From Psychrobacter cibarius (GTDB taxonomy: Bacteria; Pseudomonadota; Gammaproteobacteria; Pseudomonadales; Moraxellaceae): 64,000 nucleotides of DNA. The DNA lies in NCBI GenBank assembly GCA_030686115.1, contig CP131612.1, positions 744,001 to 808,000 on the forward strand, given 5' to 3'. Position 1 is the first letter of the stretch; the number at the start of each line of letters is the position of its first letter. Positions 53,055-63,890 of the stretch are shown piece after piece. A program made the position numbers and the translations under genes. Below the pieces are notes generated by a model that did no database searches, was not told where the DNA came from, and saw nothing but the letters and a program-made list of their open reading frames with translations.

Positions 53055-54395
53055 TTACATCCTTGGAGTACCACCAGGTATACGAGTACGACCACCACCT
53101 TTACCTGAAGCATTGGCACTACCTTCGCCGATGATAACCTGCTCACCTTCTTTTAAACCACTTAAAATCTGCGCATTTACTCGGTTATCAATGCCTACTT
53201 CTACTGTGCGAGGTTCTACTGTGCCGTCATCACTTAGTACGCGTACAATCTTGCTGGTTTTTGCTTGACCTTCAGTTTGATTTCTCGCGGGTCTTTCTTG
53301 TATGGCTGCTGATGGCACAAGCAACGCGTCTTTGGCTTGATCGATGATGATATAAATCTGGGCGGTCATATCAATACGAAATAATCGCTCAGGGTTAGCT
53401 ACTTCAACATAGCCAACATAGTAGATCGCAGAATCGGTTGAGCTGGTCTTGCTAATTTCCTCGGGTGCCGGCTCAATAGCTGTCAGTGTCGCATCATACT
53501 GCTTGTCTGGATTACCGATGATATTAAAGTAGGCGGGCATACCAGCATTGACATTGATAACATCGGCTTCGGAGATTTGTGCGTTGATTCTAACAGTAGA
53601 CAAATCTGCTAAAGTTACGATGGTCGGGGCTGTTTGATTGGCATTGACCGTCGTGCCTTGCTCTGTGGTCACTGAGACGACAGTACCTGATATTGGCGCG
53701 CGAATCGTTGTATAGCTAAGGTCTTCTTGAGCCGTTGCGACATTGGTTTGAGACTTTCGTAATGCTGCTTGTTGGCTATTAATGTTTGCAGTGGCTGTTG
53801 CAATGGCGGCTTGTGCCGTATCAATAGCAGCGCGTGCATTGGCGACCGCTGCCTGCGCTGTTTGAACTTTTGTTGCCTGTGTATCGTAATCCTGTTGTGA
53901 TATCGCATCGATAGCGAGTAGTCCTTGCAGGCGTGCAAAATCAGACTGTGCTTGTTTAAGCTCAGACTGACGGCTGGCAAGATCAGCATAGGCACTTTTT
54001 AGACTAGCTTGTTTGCTTAACGATTCTGCTTGCGCACTTTGTAGCGCGGCTTCGCTTTGCTCAAGACTGGCTTGTTCATTGCTCAGGCTGTTCTTCTGAG
54101 TCACTTGATCAATCTGTGCAATCAAATCGCCTTGTTTCACCTCGTCACCCACTTCTACATAGAGGTTTGTGACCTCACCAGAAACCTGTGCACCGACATC
54201 AACGGTATTAAGTGCTTTAACTTTACCTGATGCCATAACATTGTTTTCGATATCACCAACCTCAACAAGTGCGGTTAAATAACTGGGTTTTTCTTCTTCT
54301 GGTTTTAAAAAAGTATAGGCCAAAGCCCCTAATGCTACGATGATTAAGGCGATGACACCCCATTTGATAGCAGACTTTTTGCTTATTTTGCGCAT
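53055..54395 (-). CDS. macA: MacA-type periplasmic adaptor (membrane fusion protein)
   Basis: A 446-residue RND/HlyD-class adaptor with an N-terminal anchor ('WGVIALIIVALGALAYTFL'). The lipoyl half-motifs are 'VGAQVSGEVTNLYVEVGDEVKQGDLIAQID' and 'TIRAPISGTVVSVTTEQGTTV', here given in part. Between them a long Ala/Gln-rich alpha-hairpin (about residues 105-215) would reach the outer-membrane channel. It is the upstream partner of macB with a 90-bp gap, and ends in a Gly-rich tail. Confidence 0.94.
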   Translation of the reverse strand: MRKISKKSAIKWGVIALIIVALGALAYTFLKPEEEKPSYLTALVEVGDIENNVMASGKVKALNTVDVGAQVSGEVTNLYVEVGDEVKQGDLIAQIDQVTQKNSLSNEQASLEQSEAALQSAQAESLSKQASLKSAYADLASRQSELKQAQSDFARLQGLLAIDAISQQDYDTQATKVQTAQAAVANARAAIDTAQAAIATATANINSQQAALRKSQTNVATAQEDLSYTTIRAPISGTVVSVTTEQGTTVNANQTAPTIVTLADLSTVRINAQISEADVINVNAGMPAYFNIIGNPDKQYDATLTAIEPAPEEISKTSSTDSAIYYVGYVEVANPERLFRIDMTAQIYIIIDQAKDALLVPSAAIQERPARNQTEGQAKTSKIVRVLSDDGTVEPRTVEVGIDNRVNAQILSGLKEGEQVIIGEGSANASGKGGGRTRIPGGTPRM

Positions 54396-54562
54396 AACAA
54401 CAATCCAGTCACAATGAAATCAAGTGTACATATAGTAGAGGCTTGAAGTCCAAAAGGGAATGGTAATTAGTTTAAGAAAGGTTAAGGTGGTTTTTTAAAA
54501 AAATATAATAATCTGAACGTAGGTTAGGATAGTAAAGTTATTCATATTGAAACAAGGATTTT

Positions 54563-55036
54563 ATGATGCTAAATCATCAGCAAGTTCAAGATATAGTTAA
54601 TGATTATGGTAGAAAAATAGGGCTAAATATTGATGATGTGATCTTAAGAAAAAAGCCATCTGGATTCGGGGAACCACATTTAGAGATAAGTGATGACTAT
54701 TACCATTATGTAGTATGTGAACGAGGTAGCGAACTCACTAGAAAGTCTTCTAGGGACGTAGATGATTTTATCTATAGGTTTTTTGAGACTACAACTTCTA
54801 TGATAGCGAGTGAGTATCAACAGCAAAACACTGTCATCGGTGAGGATCAAAGAATAATTTACTTTCGTAAACAAATCGAACTTATGACTGAATTAAGCGA
54901 TGAGTGGGGTAAAAGAAAAGAGGTTGATATAGCAGAAATTTTACAGAACGCTCCTTATTCAGTTAACAAAATTACTTGGCTAAATAAGTTATTGAATTTT
55001 TTCAACCAATCAAACGGCAAACAACCGCTTACCTGA
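54563..55036 (+). CDS. Imm63-like immunity protein, orphan
   Basis: A 157-residue protein resembling the Imm63 immunity family: 'YHYVVCERGSELTRKSSRDVDDFIYRFFETTTSMIASEY' in the centre and 'DQRIIYFRKQIELMTELSDEWGKR' after it, with the 'ERG' and 'R..F..Q' features. Such proteins neutralise contact-dependent or polymorphic toxins. No toxin gene is adjacent. It is AT-rich compared with its neighbours. The last 27 bp overlap the end of holA on the opposite strand. AAGGA precedes the start; either of the two leading ATGs could be used. Confidence 0.62.
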   Translation: MMLNHQQVQDIVNDYGRKIGLNIDDVILRKKPSGFGEPHLEISDDYYHYVVCERGSELTRKSSRDVDDFIYRFFETTTSMIASEYQQQNTVIGEDQRIIYFRKQIELMTELSDEWGKRKEVDIAEILQNAPYSVNKITWLNKLLNFFNQSNGKQPLT

Positions 55037-56083
55037 CAACTCAAGCGCTGCCTGCAATAATAACTCCCACGCTGGCTGACGCACGAGTCCTTTGATGGCT
55101 TGGTCACATTTATAAAGCAGGGCAGGCCATTCAGCCGTTTGCGCTTTTGACTGGCGACGGCAAGCTTGCTGGTACAATCCTTGTTTGCTACGCCAGATAC
55201 CAAGCGCTTGCGGGTCTTGCCCATCCATCAACTGCATGATTTGCCGCATGTCTTTACTAACCGCCCATAATACCAAGGTGGTTGGCTCGTCGGTGGCTTT
55301 CAGCTGAAACATGATTTTGGCGACTTGAGTGCTGTTACCGGCAAGCATTGCATCCGATAAATCAAAGACGCTAAACTGTGCATCACTGACCAACGCGGCT
55401 TGTAGATCCTTAATGTCTAAGGCAACATTGTTTGGAAGTTGTGTAGAGTGCTCAGTCTGTTGACTAGCCTCAATATTCTTAGCGACTAGCTGCGGCGCAA
55501 ATAAATAGGAGAGCCGCCATAAGGTCTGATAAGCGCTCAGCAGATGGTGCTCAGTATGCGACATAAGCAGCTGCCACGCCTCTTGCGATAGCCGTAAACC
55601 AAACTGCTGAGCTTGTATTTGCAGTAGCTGCTGTCGTTGCTGCTCATTGTATAAATTGCAATCAATGACATGACCATATTGAGCAAATGGCGTAAACCAC
55701 TTACTGCTTTGCGATCGTTTGTCTTGTTTGGGCGTGAGCCATAATAAACTATGACTGTGCGTCCCTGTTTGAGCTTCAACGGCAAAGCGCTCAAGCTCAG
55801 TGATGACCGCCTTGTCAGGCTTATGATTACCCGTCACGATGAGTGCACTGGCATCATCAAATAAAGACTGGCTACCAAGCTCTGACAATACTTCTTGCCA
55901 GCTCTTGACTGATATCAGCTCAATACGCTTAATCGCGTAATTCTGCGCGCGCCAATGTGGGCGTAAGGCATCGATGAGCCATTGACTGAGTAGTGGCTCA
56001 TCACCATGCGCCAGCCACAAGCCCGCGACTGCAACGGAAGGCTGTAGTAGCTTTGGGTAGGCTTGTATAAAGGTATCTTGCAT
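55010..56083 (-). CDS. holA: DNA polymerase III delta subunit
   Basis: A 357-residue clamp-loader delta subunit that opens the beta sliding clamp. 'VAGLWLAHGDEPLLSQWLIDALR' is the family start (LxxGxExLL), 'LIVTGNHKPDK' and 'DIKDLQAALVSDAQFSVFDLSDAML' mark the middle domains. The order leuS-lptE-holA is conserved in gammaproteobacteria and supports the call. Confidence 0.92.
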   Translation of the reverse strand: MQDTFIQAYPKLLQPSVAVAGLWLAHGDEPLLSQWLIDALRPHWRAQNYAIKRIELISVKSWQEVLSELGSQSLFDDASALIVTGNHKPDKAVITELERFAVEAQTGTHSHSLLWLTPKQDKRSQSSKWFTPFAQYGHVIDCNLYNEQQRQQLLQIQAQQFGLRLSQEAWQLLMSHTEHHLLSAYQTLWRLSYLFAPQLVAKNIEASQQTEHSTQLPNNVALDIKDLQAALVSDAQFSVFDLSDAMLAGNSTQVAKIMFQLKATDEPTTLVLWAVSKDMRQIMQLMDGQDPQALGIWRSKQGLYQQACRRQSKAQTAEWPALLYKCDQAIKGLVRQPAWELLLQAALELSGKRLFAV

Positions 56084-56141
56084 AGGGTAATAAGTACACA
56101 GATTGATGAAAATAAACGTGGAATGTGTTGCGCATTATAAA

Positions 56142-56861
56142 CTATGGGTTTGGCACCACCACCGCAATCGATGTTGAGCCATTACCGCTTTGCACAGATT
56201 GTCTGACTCCAGAAGAGCTGACCTTTGGTAGGGAGATGGCGACATATTGATCAGTAATTCGGCGTGCCAAACTGTCATAGAGCCAGTCACGAATTTGATC
56301 GCCTTGCTGATCATCAGTGCTCACCGATGCTTCATTATATTGATAGCTACGCTCGACTTGGATGGGGTTGCTTAGCGTAATTGGTTTACCATTTTCCATC
56401 GTCTGATAGCTGACATCTGCTGAAAGTACCAAACGGATCTCTGTCAAGACACCGACCAGCTCATAACGCTTAAAACGGACGTTATTGATGGTGATAGCGG
56501 CAATGGGTTCAGCACTTGCTTGTTTGTTATTGTTCGCAACATCAGCTGCTGTCATGTTGTCAATGACCTCAACACCTAAAGTTTTTAGGCGTCTTGTCAA
56601 TGGCAGCTTAAGCGGAAATGAGGTGCGATTGTCTTCTAGAATCACGGCTGTTTTGGCGACATCAAGCAGCATTGGCGCATCATAGCCACGCAGTTGAAAG
56701 CCGCATCCACTAATAGCTGCCGTTGCACCTAGTAGCGTAAACATTGGCAGGGCAGTCAGAAAAGCCGCCGCCAGTTTTTGTCCGTTTGATTTTTTGGCAA
56801 AAGCGTCTTTTTTGCTTAAGCTGGCTTTGGGTGACTGACCTGCTCGATATTTATACGACAT
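56142..56861 (-). CDS. lptE: LPS-assembly lipoprotein LptE
   Basis: A 239-residue outer-membrane lipoprotein that plugs LptD in LPS export. After a long N-terminus the lipobox is 'ISGC' followed by 'GFQLRGYDAP', the typical LptE/RlpB start of the mature protein. 'LTEIRLVLSADVSYQTMENGKP' lies in the core. The roughly 35 residues before the hydrophobic signal core are unusual, so a later start is possible although no internal ATG with a good site is evident except around the signal. Confidence 0.88.
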   Translation of the reverse strand: MSYKYRAGQSPKASLSKKDAFAKKSNGQKLAAAFLTALPMFTLLGATAAISGCGFQLRGYDAPMLLDVAKTAVILEDNRTSFPLKLPLTRRLKTLGVEVIDNMTAADVANNNKQASAEPIAAITINNVRFKRYELVGVLTEIRLVLSADVSYQTMENGKPITLSNPIQVERSYQYNEASVSTDDQQGDQIRDWLYDSLARRITDQYVAISLPKVSSSGVRQSVQSGNGSTSIAVVVPNP

Positions 56862-56934
56862 AATCGCTATCCTAATATTATAAAAAGGCTCAGACTAATC
56901 ATTAAACTAATAAAAAGTACTGAGCCTAAAAAAT

Positions 56935-59622
56935 CTAGCCTACCACCACGATGTTTACCAGCTTATTAGGGACGACGATTTCTTTTTTGATGTCGCCAGT
57001 CAAGAATTTTGCCACACTTTCCATTGAACGTGCTTGTGCTTTTAGCTGTTCTGGATCGCTATTTGGGGCTACATCCATTTTACCGCGCATTTTACCATTG
57101 ACCTGTACCACCATCGTGATCATATCTTGTACCAGAGCGCTTTTATCAACTTCTGGATAATTCAAGGTAATGGTCTCTAAACCCAATTGCTCAAGTAAAT
57201 GTTCACCAATGTGCGGCGCATATACGGATAGCATAATCAGCAGATCCGTCAATGCCTCATGCTGTACCTGTAGGTCTTGCTTGCTATTGGCCTTAAAGCC
57301 AGTCAGCTCGTTGGCAAGCTCCATCAAACTTGATACAGGCGTGTTCAATGCCAAACGATCACCCAAATCACTATCGATTTTAGCAATGGTTTCATGAGTT
57401 TTACGGCGTAAGTTTTTGGCTTCTTTGCTTAAGCCATCAGTGCTCAAAGCGTCATTGTTCAGCGTCTCGATACTTAGGTTCGCGGCAGTAAGCGCTTGCA
57501 TGTGTTCAGTAGCAATACGCCATACTTTTTTGACGAAGTTATAAGGGCCTTTGAGCGCATCATCTGACCATTCTAGCGTTTGATCCGCAGGCGCGGTGAA
57601 GAGCGTATAGAGACGAACGGTATCAGCGCCGTATTTATCGATGGTAATTTGCGGATCGACACCGTTGTTTTTTGACTTAGACATTTTCTCGATTTTGCCA
57701 ATGGTCACCGGCTGCCCATCAGATTTTAAGATGGCTTTAATCGGTTGACCACGTTCGTCATAGTCGATATCAATGTCTTCTGCAAAATAGTAGGTGGTAC
57801 TGCCATCCGCATTTAGGCGATAGAATGTCCCTGCCAATACCATGCCTTGCGTCATCAAATTAGCAAACGGCTCATTTCCTGACACCAAGTCTTCATCACG
57901 CATCAGTTTATGGAAGAAGCGTGCATAAAGTAGATGCATTACCGCATGCTCAACACCGCCGATGTATTGATCGACAGGCAGCCACTTATTGGCGGCAGAT
58001 TTGTTGACCATGCTTTGCGCATCATTTGGGCTTGCAAAGCGTGCATAGTACCAGCTTGACTCCACAAAGGTGTCAAAGGTATCGGTTTCGCGCTCAGCAG
58101 GATTACCGCATTTAGGACATGTCGTATTGACAAACTCTGGAATGTTTTTTAACGGATTTCCGCGACCATCAGGAACGACATCAGTCGGTAAGACAACGGG
58201 CAAATCTTGCTCTTCGACAGGTACTGTACCGCAATGCTCACAGTTAACCATTGGGATAGGACAGCCCCAATAACGCTGGCGAGAAACACCCCAATCACGG
58301 AGACGGTATTGGATTTTTTTCTTAGCAAGCTCTTGTGGTTCTAGTTTGGTCAGCATCGCTTCAAATGCTTGCTCAAAGTCTAAACCATCAAATTCGCCTG
58401 AATTGACCAAAGTATTGCGTTCGGTATAAGCACGATTAATCTCAGTATCGTTCGCCTTTGCATCTGCCTCTAACGCATCGAAATAGCCGACAGGGATATG
58501 GATGACTTGTTTAATGGGTAAGCTGTATTTAATCGCAAATTCATAATCACGCTCATCATGAGCAGGGACAGCCATCACCGCGCCTGAGCCGTAGCTCATA
58601 AGCACATAGTTGGCAACCCATACTGGCACTTCTTCGCCAGTGAGTGGATGCGTGACCGTAAGACCAGTAGCCATACCGATTTTTTCAGCTTTAGCTAGGT
58701 CTGCTTCTGCAACTGAGCCTTTTTTGCAAAGAGCACAGAATTGCGCAATGGCTTCATCATGCTCAGCCGCATACTGCGCTAGCGGATGTTCGGCTGCGAC
58801 CGCCACATAAGTCACACCCATTAAAGTATCAGGGCGAGTAGTGAACACATCTAACGTATTGGTCTCGCCAGCAAGCTCATAAGGGAAGTGTACTTCCATG
58901 CCTGCGCTACGACCAATCCAGTTGCGCTGCATGGTCAATACTTCTGATGGCCAGTGACCTTCTAATTGGTCTAAGTCATCAAGTAATTCGTCAGCATAAT
59001 CAGTGATATTAAAGTAATACATCGGAATGTCGCGCTTTTCGACCGCAGCGCCACTACGCCAGCCTTTACCATCGATGACTTGCTCGTTGGCTAAAACGGT
59101 ATTATCAACAGGATCCCAGTTAACGGTCGACAGTTTTTTGTAGACCAAGCCTTTTTTGTATAGCTGTAAAAACAACCATTGCTCCCACTGATAATACTCA
59201 GGGCTGCAAGTGGCGAATTCACGTGACCAGTCAATAGACAAACCCAGTAATTTAAGCTGCGCGCGCATGCTGTCAATATTGGCAAACGTCCATTTGGCAG
59301 GTGGCGTTTGGTTAGCAATCGCCGCGTTTTCTGCTGGCAAGCCAAAACCATCCCAGCCCATAGGCTGCATGACTTCATAGCCCTTGAGGCGATAGTAACG
59401 GCTCAGTACATCAGAGATGGTATAGTTACGCACGTGACCCATATGCAGCTTACCGCTTGGGTAAGGGAACATCGACAGCATATAGCGACTTGGCTTATCG
59501 CTTGGCTCATTGCTCACTTCAAAGCGCTTGTCAGTTGCCCATTTGGCTTGCTGCGCCGCTTCTATCGCTTGTGGGTTATAATGATTGTTTTCAGCTTGGT
59601 CAGATGTCACAGTATTGCTCAT
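56935..59622 (-). CDS. leuS: Leucyl-tRNA synthetase
   Basis: An 895-residue class I synthetase charging tRNA-Leu. The HIGH-type motif is '[16 protein letters not shown]', and KMSKS is '[12 protein letters not shown]'. The CP1 editing domain has '[21 protein letters not shown]'. The zinc-like '[25 protein letters not shown]' region and anticodon-binding C-terminus are present. ATG 59622 ('MSNTVTSDQ') is chosen; the 36 codons upstream are non-homologous lead. First gene of leuS-lptE-holA. Confidence 0.96.
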   Translation of the reverse strand: MSNTVTSDQAENNHYNPQAIEAAQQAKWATDKRFEVSNEPSDKPSRYMLSMFPYPSGKLHMGHVRNYTISDVLSRYYRLKGYEVMQPMGWDGFGLPAENAAIANQTPPAKWTFANIDSMRAQLKLLGLSIDWSREFATCSPEYYQWEQWLFLQLYKKGLVYKKLSTVNWDPVDNTVLANEQVIDGKGWRSGAAVEKRDIPMYYFNITDYADELLDDLDQLEGHWPSEVLTMQRNWIGRSAGMEVHFPYELAGETNTLDVFTTRPDTLMGVTYVAVAAEHPLAQYAAEHDEAIAQFCALCKKGSVAEADLAKAEKIGMATGLTVTHPLTGEEVPVWVANYVLMSYGSGAVMAVPAHDERDYEFAIKYSLPIKQVIHIPVGYFDALEADAKANDTEINRAYTERNTLVNSGEFDGLDFEQAFEAMLTKLEPQELAKKKIQYRLRDWGVSRQRYWGCPIPMVNCEHCGTVPVEEQDLPVVLPTDVVPDGRGNPLKNIPEFVNTTCPKCGNPAERETDTFDTFVESSWYYARFASPNDAQSMVNKSAANKWLPVDQYIGGVEHAVMHLLYARFFHKLMRDEDLVSGNEPFANLMTQGMVLAGTFYRLNADGSTTYYFAEDIDIDYDERGQPIKAILKSDGQPVTIGKIEKMSKSKNNGVDPQITIDKYGADTVRLYTLFTAPADQTLEWSDDALKGPYNFVKKVWRIATEHMQALTAANLSIETLNNDALSTDGLSKEAKNLRRKTHETIAKIDSDLGDRLALNTPVSSLMELANELTGFKANSKQDLQVQHEALTDLLIMLSVYAPHIGEHLLEQLGLETITLNYPEVDKSALVQDMITMVVQVNGKMRGKMDVAPNSDPEQLKAQARSMESVAKFLTGDIKKEIVVPNKLVNIVVVG

Positions 59623-59848
59623 AGTTAGCTCGAGATTGATTAATACGAATAAATTGGGTGAAATTTCACAATGCCATAGCATAGCGTAATTTGGCGAAAA
59701 TTGCGACGATATGATAGGGCGTTTACGCATGACGAAGAATACAAATTTGAAAATTTGAGCGGGTTTTTAATGTTTTGGTTATCATAAACCAAATACCCAT
59801 AGGCTTAGGTATAATAAACAGAATAATGATCATTGATTTGGAGTTTTT

Positions 59849-60220
59849 ATGACCATCACTATTTACGGCATCAAGTCGTGCAGCACGATGAAAAAGGCGT
59901 TCAATAAGCTGGATGAGTTGGGCGTCAGCTATGATTTTCATGATTATAAAAAACAAGGTATCGATAAAGATAGCGTTCAGCGTTGGGTAGATAAATTAGG
60001 CATCGATAAGGTGCTCAATAAGCGCGGTACGACATGGCGCAAACTAGACGACAGTCAAAAGCAAGCGGCTGATGCTAGTCTAGATAACGCCATTGACTTG
60101 CTCGTAGAAAATACCAGTATGATTAAGCGTCCGATAGTTGAAGGTGAGCTGACTGATAAAAACAAGAATATATTACTATGCGGTTATGATGAAGCTGAGT
60201 TTGATAAAGTTTTTTCGTAA
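59849..60220 (+). CDS. ArsC/Spx-family reductase, YffB-like
   Basis: A 123-residue thioredoxin-fold protein. 'ITIYGIKSCSTMKKAFNKLDE' has a single redox-type cysteine (C11 region, CSTM), and 'LNKRGTTWRKL' plus 'MIKRPIVEG' are the ArsC-family blocks. It resembles YffB rather than true arsenate reductase. Substrate unproven. A convergent terminator at 60242 follows. Confidence 0.88.
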   Translation: MTITIYGIKSCSTMKKAFNKLDELGVSYDFHDYKKQGIDKDSVQRWVDKLGIDKVLNKRGTTWRKLDDSQKQAADASLDNAIDLLVENTSMIKRPIVEGELTDKNKNILLCGYDEAEFDKVFS

Positions 60221-60241
60221 AAGAATACGGCTACCATCAAT

Positions 60242-60277
60242 AAAGCCTGAGCTAAGAACCTCTTAGCTCAGGCTTTA
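60242..60277. terminator. Bidirectional terminator, overlapping the end of a small CDS
   Basis: A 16-bp perfect stem (AAAGCCTGAGCTAAGA / TCTTAGCTCAGGCTTT) with a 3-base loop. The last codons and stop of the minus-strand gene at 60252 lie inside the stem. Confidence 0.85.
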
Positions 60278-60485
60278 TAACACCTAGAATAAACCAAATC
60301 ACACTTGCGAGCCATATAAGCAAGACGTAAAAGCGAATTTGTTCAGCATTCCAATCTAGTGCAAACCACTCAATGAGGAAAAATGACTTCCAGCCTTCTA
60401 TCCATTTTGCGCCACCATAGCCAATAATCCACCAGCAATACAGGCTTTCTAAGATAAAAAGTAGACACCAAAGCCACAATGCCAT
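60252..60485 (-). CDS. Small two-helix membrane protein, unknown
   Basis: A 77-residue Trp-rich protein (ten or more Trp) with two hydrophobic segments, 'LWLWCLLFILESLYCWWIIGY' (in part) and 'FYVLLIWLASVIWFILGV', joined by 'GGAKWIEGWKSFFLIEWFALDWNAEQI'. It begins 12 bp after the argB stop, so it is probably the last gene of the dut-pgm-argB transcript. I do not recognise a family. The operon position and uninterrupted hydrophobic pattern support it being real. Confidence 0.62.
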   Translation of the reverse strand: MALWLWCLLFILESLYCWWIIGYGGAKWIEGWKSFFLIEWFALDWNAEQIRFYVLLIWLASVIWFILGVIKPELRGS

Positions 60486-60497
60486 GATTTACTCCTG

Positions 60498-61421
<924 letters not shown>

Positions 61422-61494
61422 CTAAGTTATGGTATTAAAAAGTCATATTTTTATTTGACAGCAACTACTTTGACGGTAACTATTTTGATCAAAA

Positions 61495-63273
61495 CTATTC
61501 GGCAGGAATAGCGACAATTTGTTCTGCCAGTTTTTTATCAAATGGGCGACATAAAGCGGCAAATTTTGCTTGGATGTCGCGTAAGTCTTCTATGCTATCA
61601 CCAGCAAAGCGTGCGGTAAGATTGTGACTGGTGTTTGATTGGCGGAGCACCCCAAAACCATGGGCGAAATCCAAACGCACGCCATCAATACAGCTCAGCT
61701 TCGTCCCCACTGGCAATAAGCATTTGGCTTGCTTGGACGTCATATATTGCCGACTCATCGAACAACGGCAAAGCGATGGCTGGCTAGTAGCTATCCAATG
61801 ATCACGAGAATCTTCTGCTACAGTCGCTTCCACGAGCTGACGTAAATACTGACAAAATTTGGTCAGCTGTACGACGATAGCATCGTCTTTCTTAAGGGTT
61901 TTAGGCATCGGCAAATAATGATCCGCCGTACTGACCATAGCAGGCAATTGCTCTGTAATATCAGTCAGAGATTTTTTACCGTGAGCATCGTAAGCCGCTA
62001 GCCAATGCAGCAATCGCAAGGCCGCGTACATGGCATCATCATAGATAATAAAGCGGCTATCGTTAAATATGAAATGCCCTGACAATTCACCCGCAAAGAC
62101 AATTTGACCAGCAGACTGCTGCATCTGTCGGCGCATAAAGCTGCTGCCCGTTTTACTGAGCACAGGTGTTGCGCCAAGCTCAGACAAGAGATTCGGTAGA
62201 TGATGGGAGCATTTAATATCAAAAAGGATTTGAAAAGGCAGTTGTAAATGGACTGGGCCTTTAGAACACAGCGTTTCAGGGTGTTCGGTCAGCGCCACTT
62301 GCGCTAATAAATATAGCAAGTGATCGGGCGTGACAACTTTACCGCTATTATCGACGATCATTAAGCGATCGCCATCGCCATCAAAAGCGATACCTATATC
62401 TGCTTGATGTTGACGCACACTTCGCTGTAATTGTTTAAGACGGTGTGGTTCAGTGGGATCAGGATTGCCAGAGGGAAAACTGCCATCTGCGAGGTCATTA
62501 ATCATGATGACCTGCTGGCAAAAATGCTCAAATAAACGCTGGGCGATATTACTGGTCGCCCCATGCATGCAGTCTATGACCACCACCACATCAAGGGTGC
62601 CAAATGGTTGTTGGTTATCTTTGAGAAGTGGTTTATTACAGGGATGGATTTGCTTAAAGACTTGAGCGATAGCCTCAATATAAGTCGTCGCGACTTGTGC
62701 ATCAGATAAATTGAAAGGTTGATTACAAATAGATTTAGCAGTTGTATTTGTCAGCGTATTTTGAGCATCAATCTGTGCTTGAGCGTGATTGAGGTGGCAA
62801 GCATAGGTAGACCGTGTTTTTTGCCAAAGCAACTGAATCTCTGCATGGCTCGGAGATTGATGGTTGACCAACCATTTAATACCTAAAATGTCTTTAGCAG
62901 AATGACTGGCGGTGACGATAATGCCATGACCAGAATATTGCTCTGCCCAAAAAACCATCATGGGGGTAGTAATTAACCCCAGCTGGATAACTTGTAAGCC
63001 ATATTCAGTCAGTATATTAGCCAATCTCTGAGCGATAATATTACTACCGAGACGCACATCATAACCAAGCACAATGACGGTTCTTTTAAGGTCGATACTT
63101 GGTTTTGGTAGGCAGACCTTGACAGGAGCTGCGGTTGAGTTGCAATCTGCGGCACTATAAAGCTGAGCAAATGCCTTGCCCAATGCTTGAATAAAGTCAG
63201 TGGTAAAATGCTGGCGTGAACCACGAATATCATAAGCACGAAATAAGCATTGCTGCGCAGCAAAAGACGGCAT
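61495..63273 (-). CDS. Phosphomannomutase/phosphoglucomutase (AlgC-like)
   Basis: A 592-residue alpha-D-phosphohexomutase. 'FRAYDIRGSR' is at residues 11-20. The phosphoserine loop reads 'TASHSAKDILG' (121-131) where most relatives have TASHNP; S123 is the phospho-acceptor position. The metal loop is 'FDGDGDRLMIVD' near 302, and the sugar loop 'FAGELSGHFIF' near 393. It is about 130 residues longer than AlgC (463), with extra segments near 40-60, 135-200 and 480-530. The product would feed LPS and exopolysaccharide sugars. AAGGAG precedes the ATG. Confidence 0.86.
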   Translation of the reverse strand: MPSFAAQQCLFRAYDIRGSRQHFTTDFIQALGKAFAQLYSAADCNSTAAPVKVCLPKPSIDLKRTVIVLGYDVRLGSNIIAQRLANILTEYGLQVIQLGLITTPMMVFWAEQYSGHGIIVTASHSAKDILGIKWLVNHQSPSHAEIQLLWQKTRSTYACHLNHAQAQIDAQNTLTNTTAKSICNQPFNLSDAQVATTYIEAIAQVFKQIHPCNKPLLKDNQQPFGTLDVVVVIDCMHGATSNIAQRLFEHFCQQVIMINDLADGSFPSGNPDPTEPHRLKQLQRSVRQHQADIGIAFDGDGDRLMIVDNSGKVVTPDHLLYLLAQVALTEHPETLCSKGPVHLQLPFQILFDIKCSHHLPNLLSELGATPVLSKTGSSFMRRQMQQSAGQIVFAGELSGHFIFNDSRFIIYDDAMYAALRLLHWLAAYDAHGKKSLTDITEQLPAMVSTADHYLPMPKTLKKDDAIVVQLTKFCQYLRQLVEATVAEDSRDHWIATSQPSLCRCSMSRQYMTSKQAKCLLPVGTKLSCIDGVRLDFAHGFGVLRQSNTSHNLTARFAGDSIEDLRDIQAKFAALCRPFDKKLAEQIVAIPAE

Positions 63274-63363
63274 CGCTTACTCTCCTTATGGCGTGATTCA
63301 CGTGATGATGATTTTGTGATGACTAAAAGATAATTAACATGGCAAATCAGTAATGACGACTGA

Positions 63364-63828
63364 TTATTGGCGGCCTGAATGTCCAAAGCCGCCTGCACCG
63401 CGTGCACTGGTATCACTAAATTCTGATACCACTTCAAACTCAGGGCGGGCAACGGGTACGACGACATATTGTGCCATACGTTCCGCAGGATTCAACACAA
63501 AGTCTTCATTACTACGATTCCAAATACTGACCATCAGCTCACCTTGATAGTCGGCATCAATCAAGCCAACCAAATTACCCAAGACGATACCGTGCTTATG
63601 ACCAAGACCTGAGCGCGGTAAAATCATCCCTGCAAAGTTAGGGTCTTGGATATAAACCGCCAAACCAGTACCAATTAAATGTGTGGCACCTGCTTTAATC
63701 GTCAATGGCTCATCAATACAAGCGCGCAAGTCGATACCAGCGCTGCCATCAGTGGCGCGTGTCGGTAACGAGAACGCTTTATCTTCAGTAATTTTAGGGT
63801 TTAATACTTTAACTTGTACAGCTTGCAT
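63364..63828 (-). CDS. dut: dUTP diphosphatase
   Basis: A 154-residue trimeric dUTPase hydrolysing dUTP to dUMP. All five motifs are visible: 'GSAGIDLRA', '[11 protein letters not shown]', '[10 protein letters not shown]', 'RMAQYVVVP' and the C-terminal '[10 protein letters not shown]' arm. First gene of the dut-pgm-argB cluster in the window; coaBC, its usual upstream partner, is not here. Confidence 0.97.
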   Translation of the reverse strand: MQAVQVKVLNPKITEDKAFSLPTRATDGSAGIDLRACIDEPLTIKAGATHLIGTGLAVYIQDPNFAGMILPRSGLGHKHGIVLGNLVGLIDADYQGELMVSIWNRSNEDFVLNPAERMAQYVVVPVARPEFEVVSEFSDTSARGAGGFGHSGRQ

Positions 63829-63890
63829 AACGCACTCACTTAACGGTTGGATAGTTTCTAAATAATATAGTTTTAACGTTGGCTATGTGA

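Noticed and set aside
55010..55036. Overlap of two genes as a sign of a frame error
   Set aside because: Both proteins end naturally and the overlap is only 27 bp, common for convergent genes.
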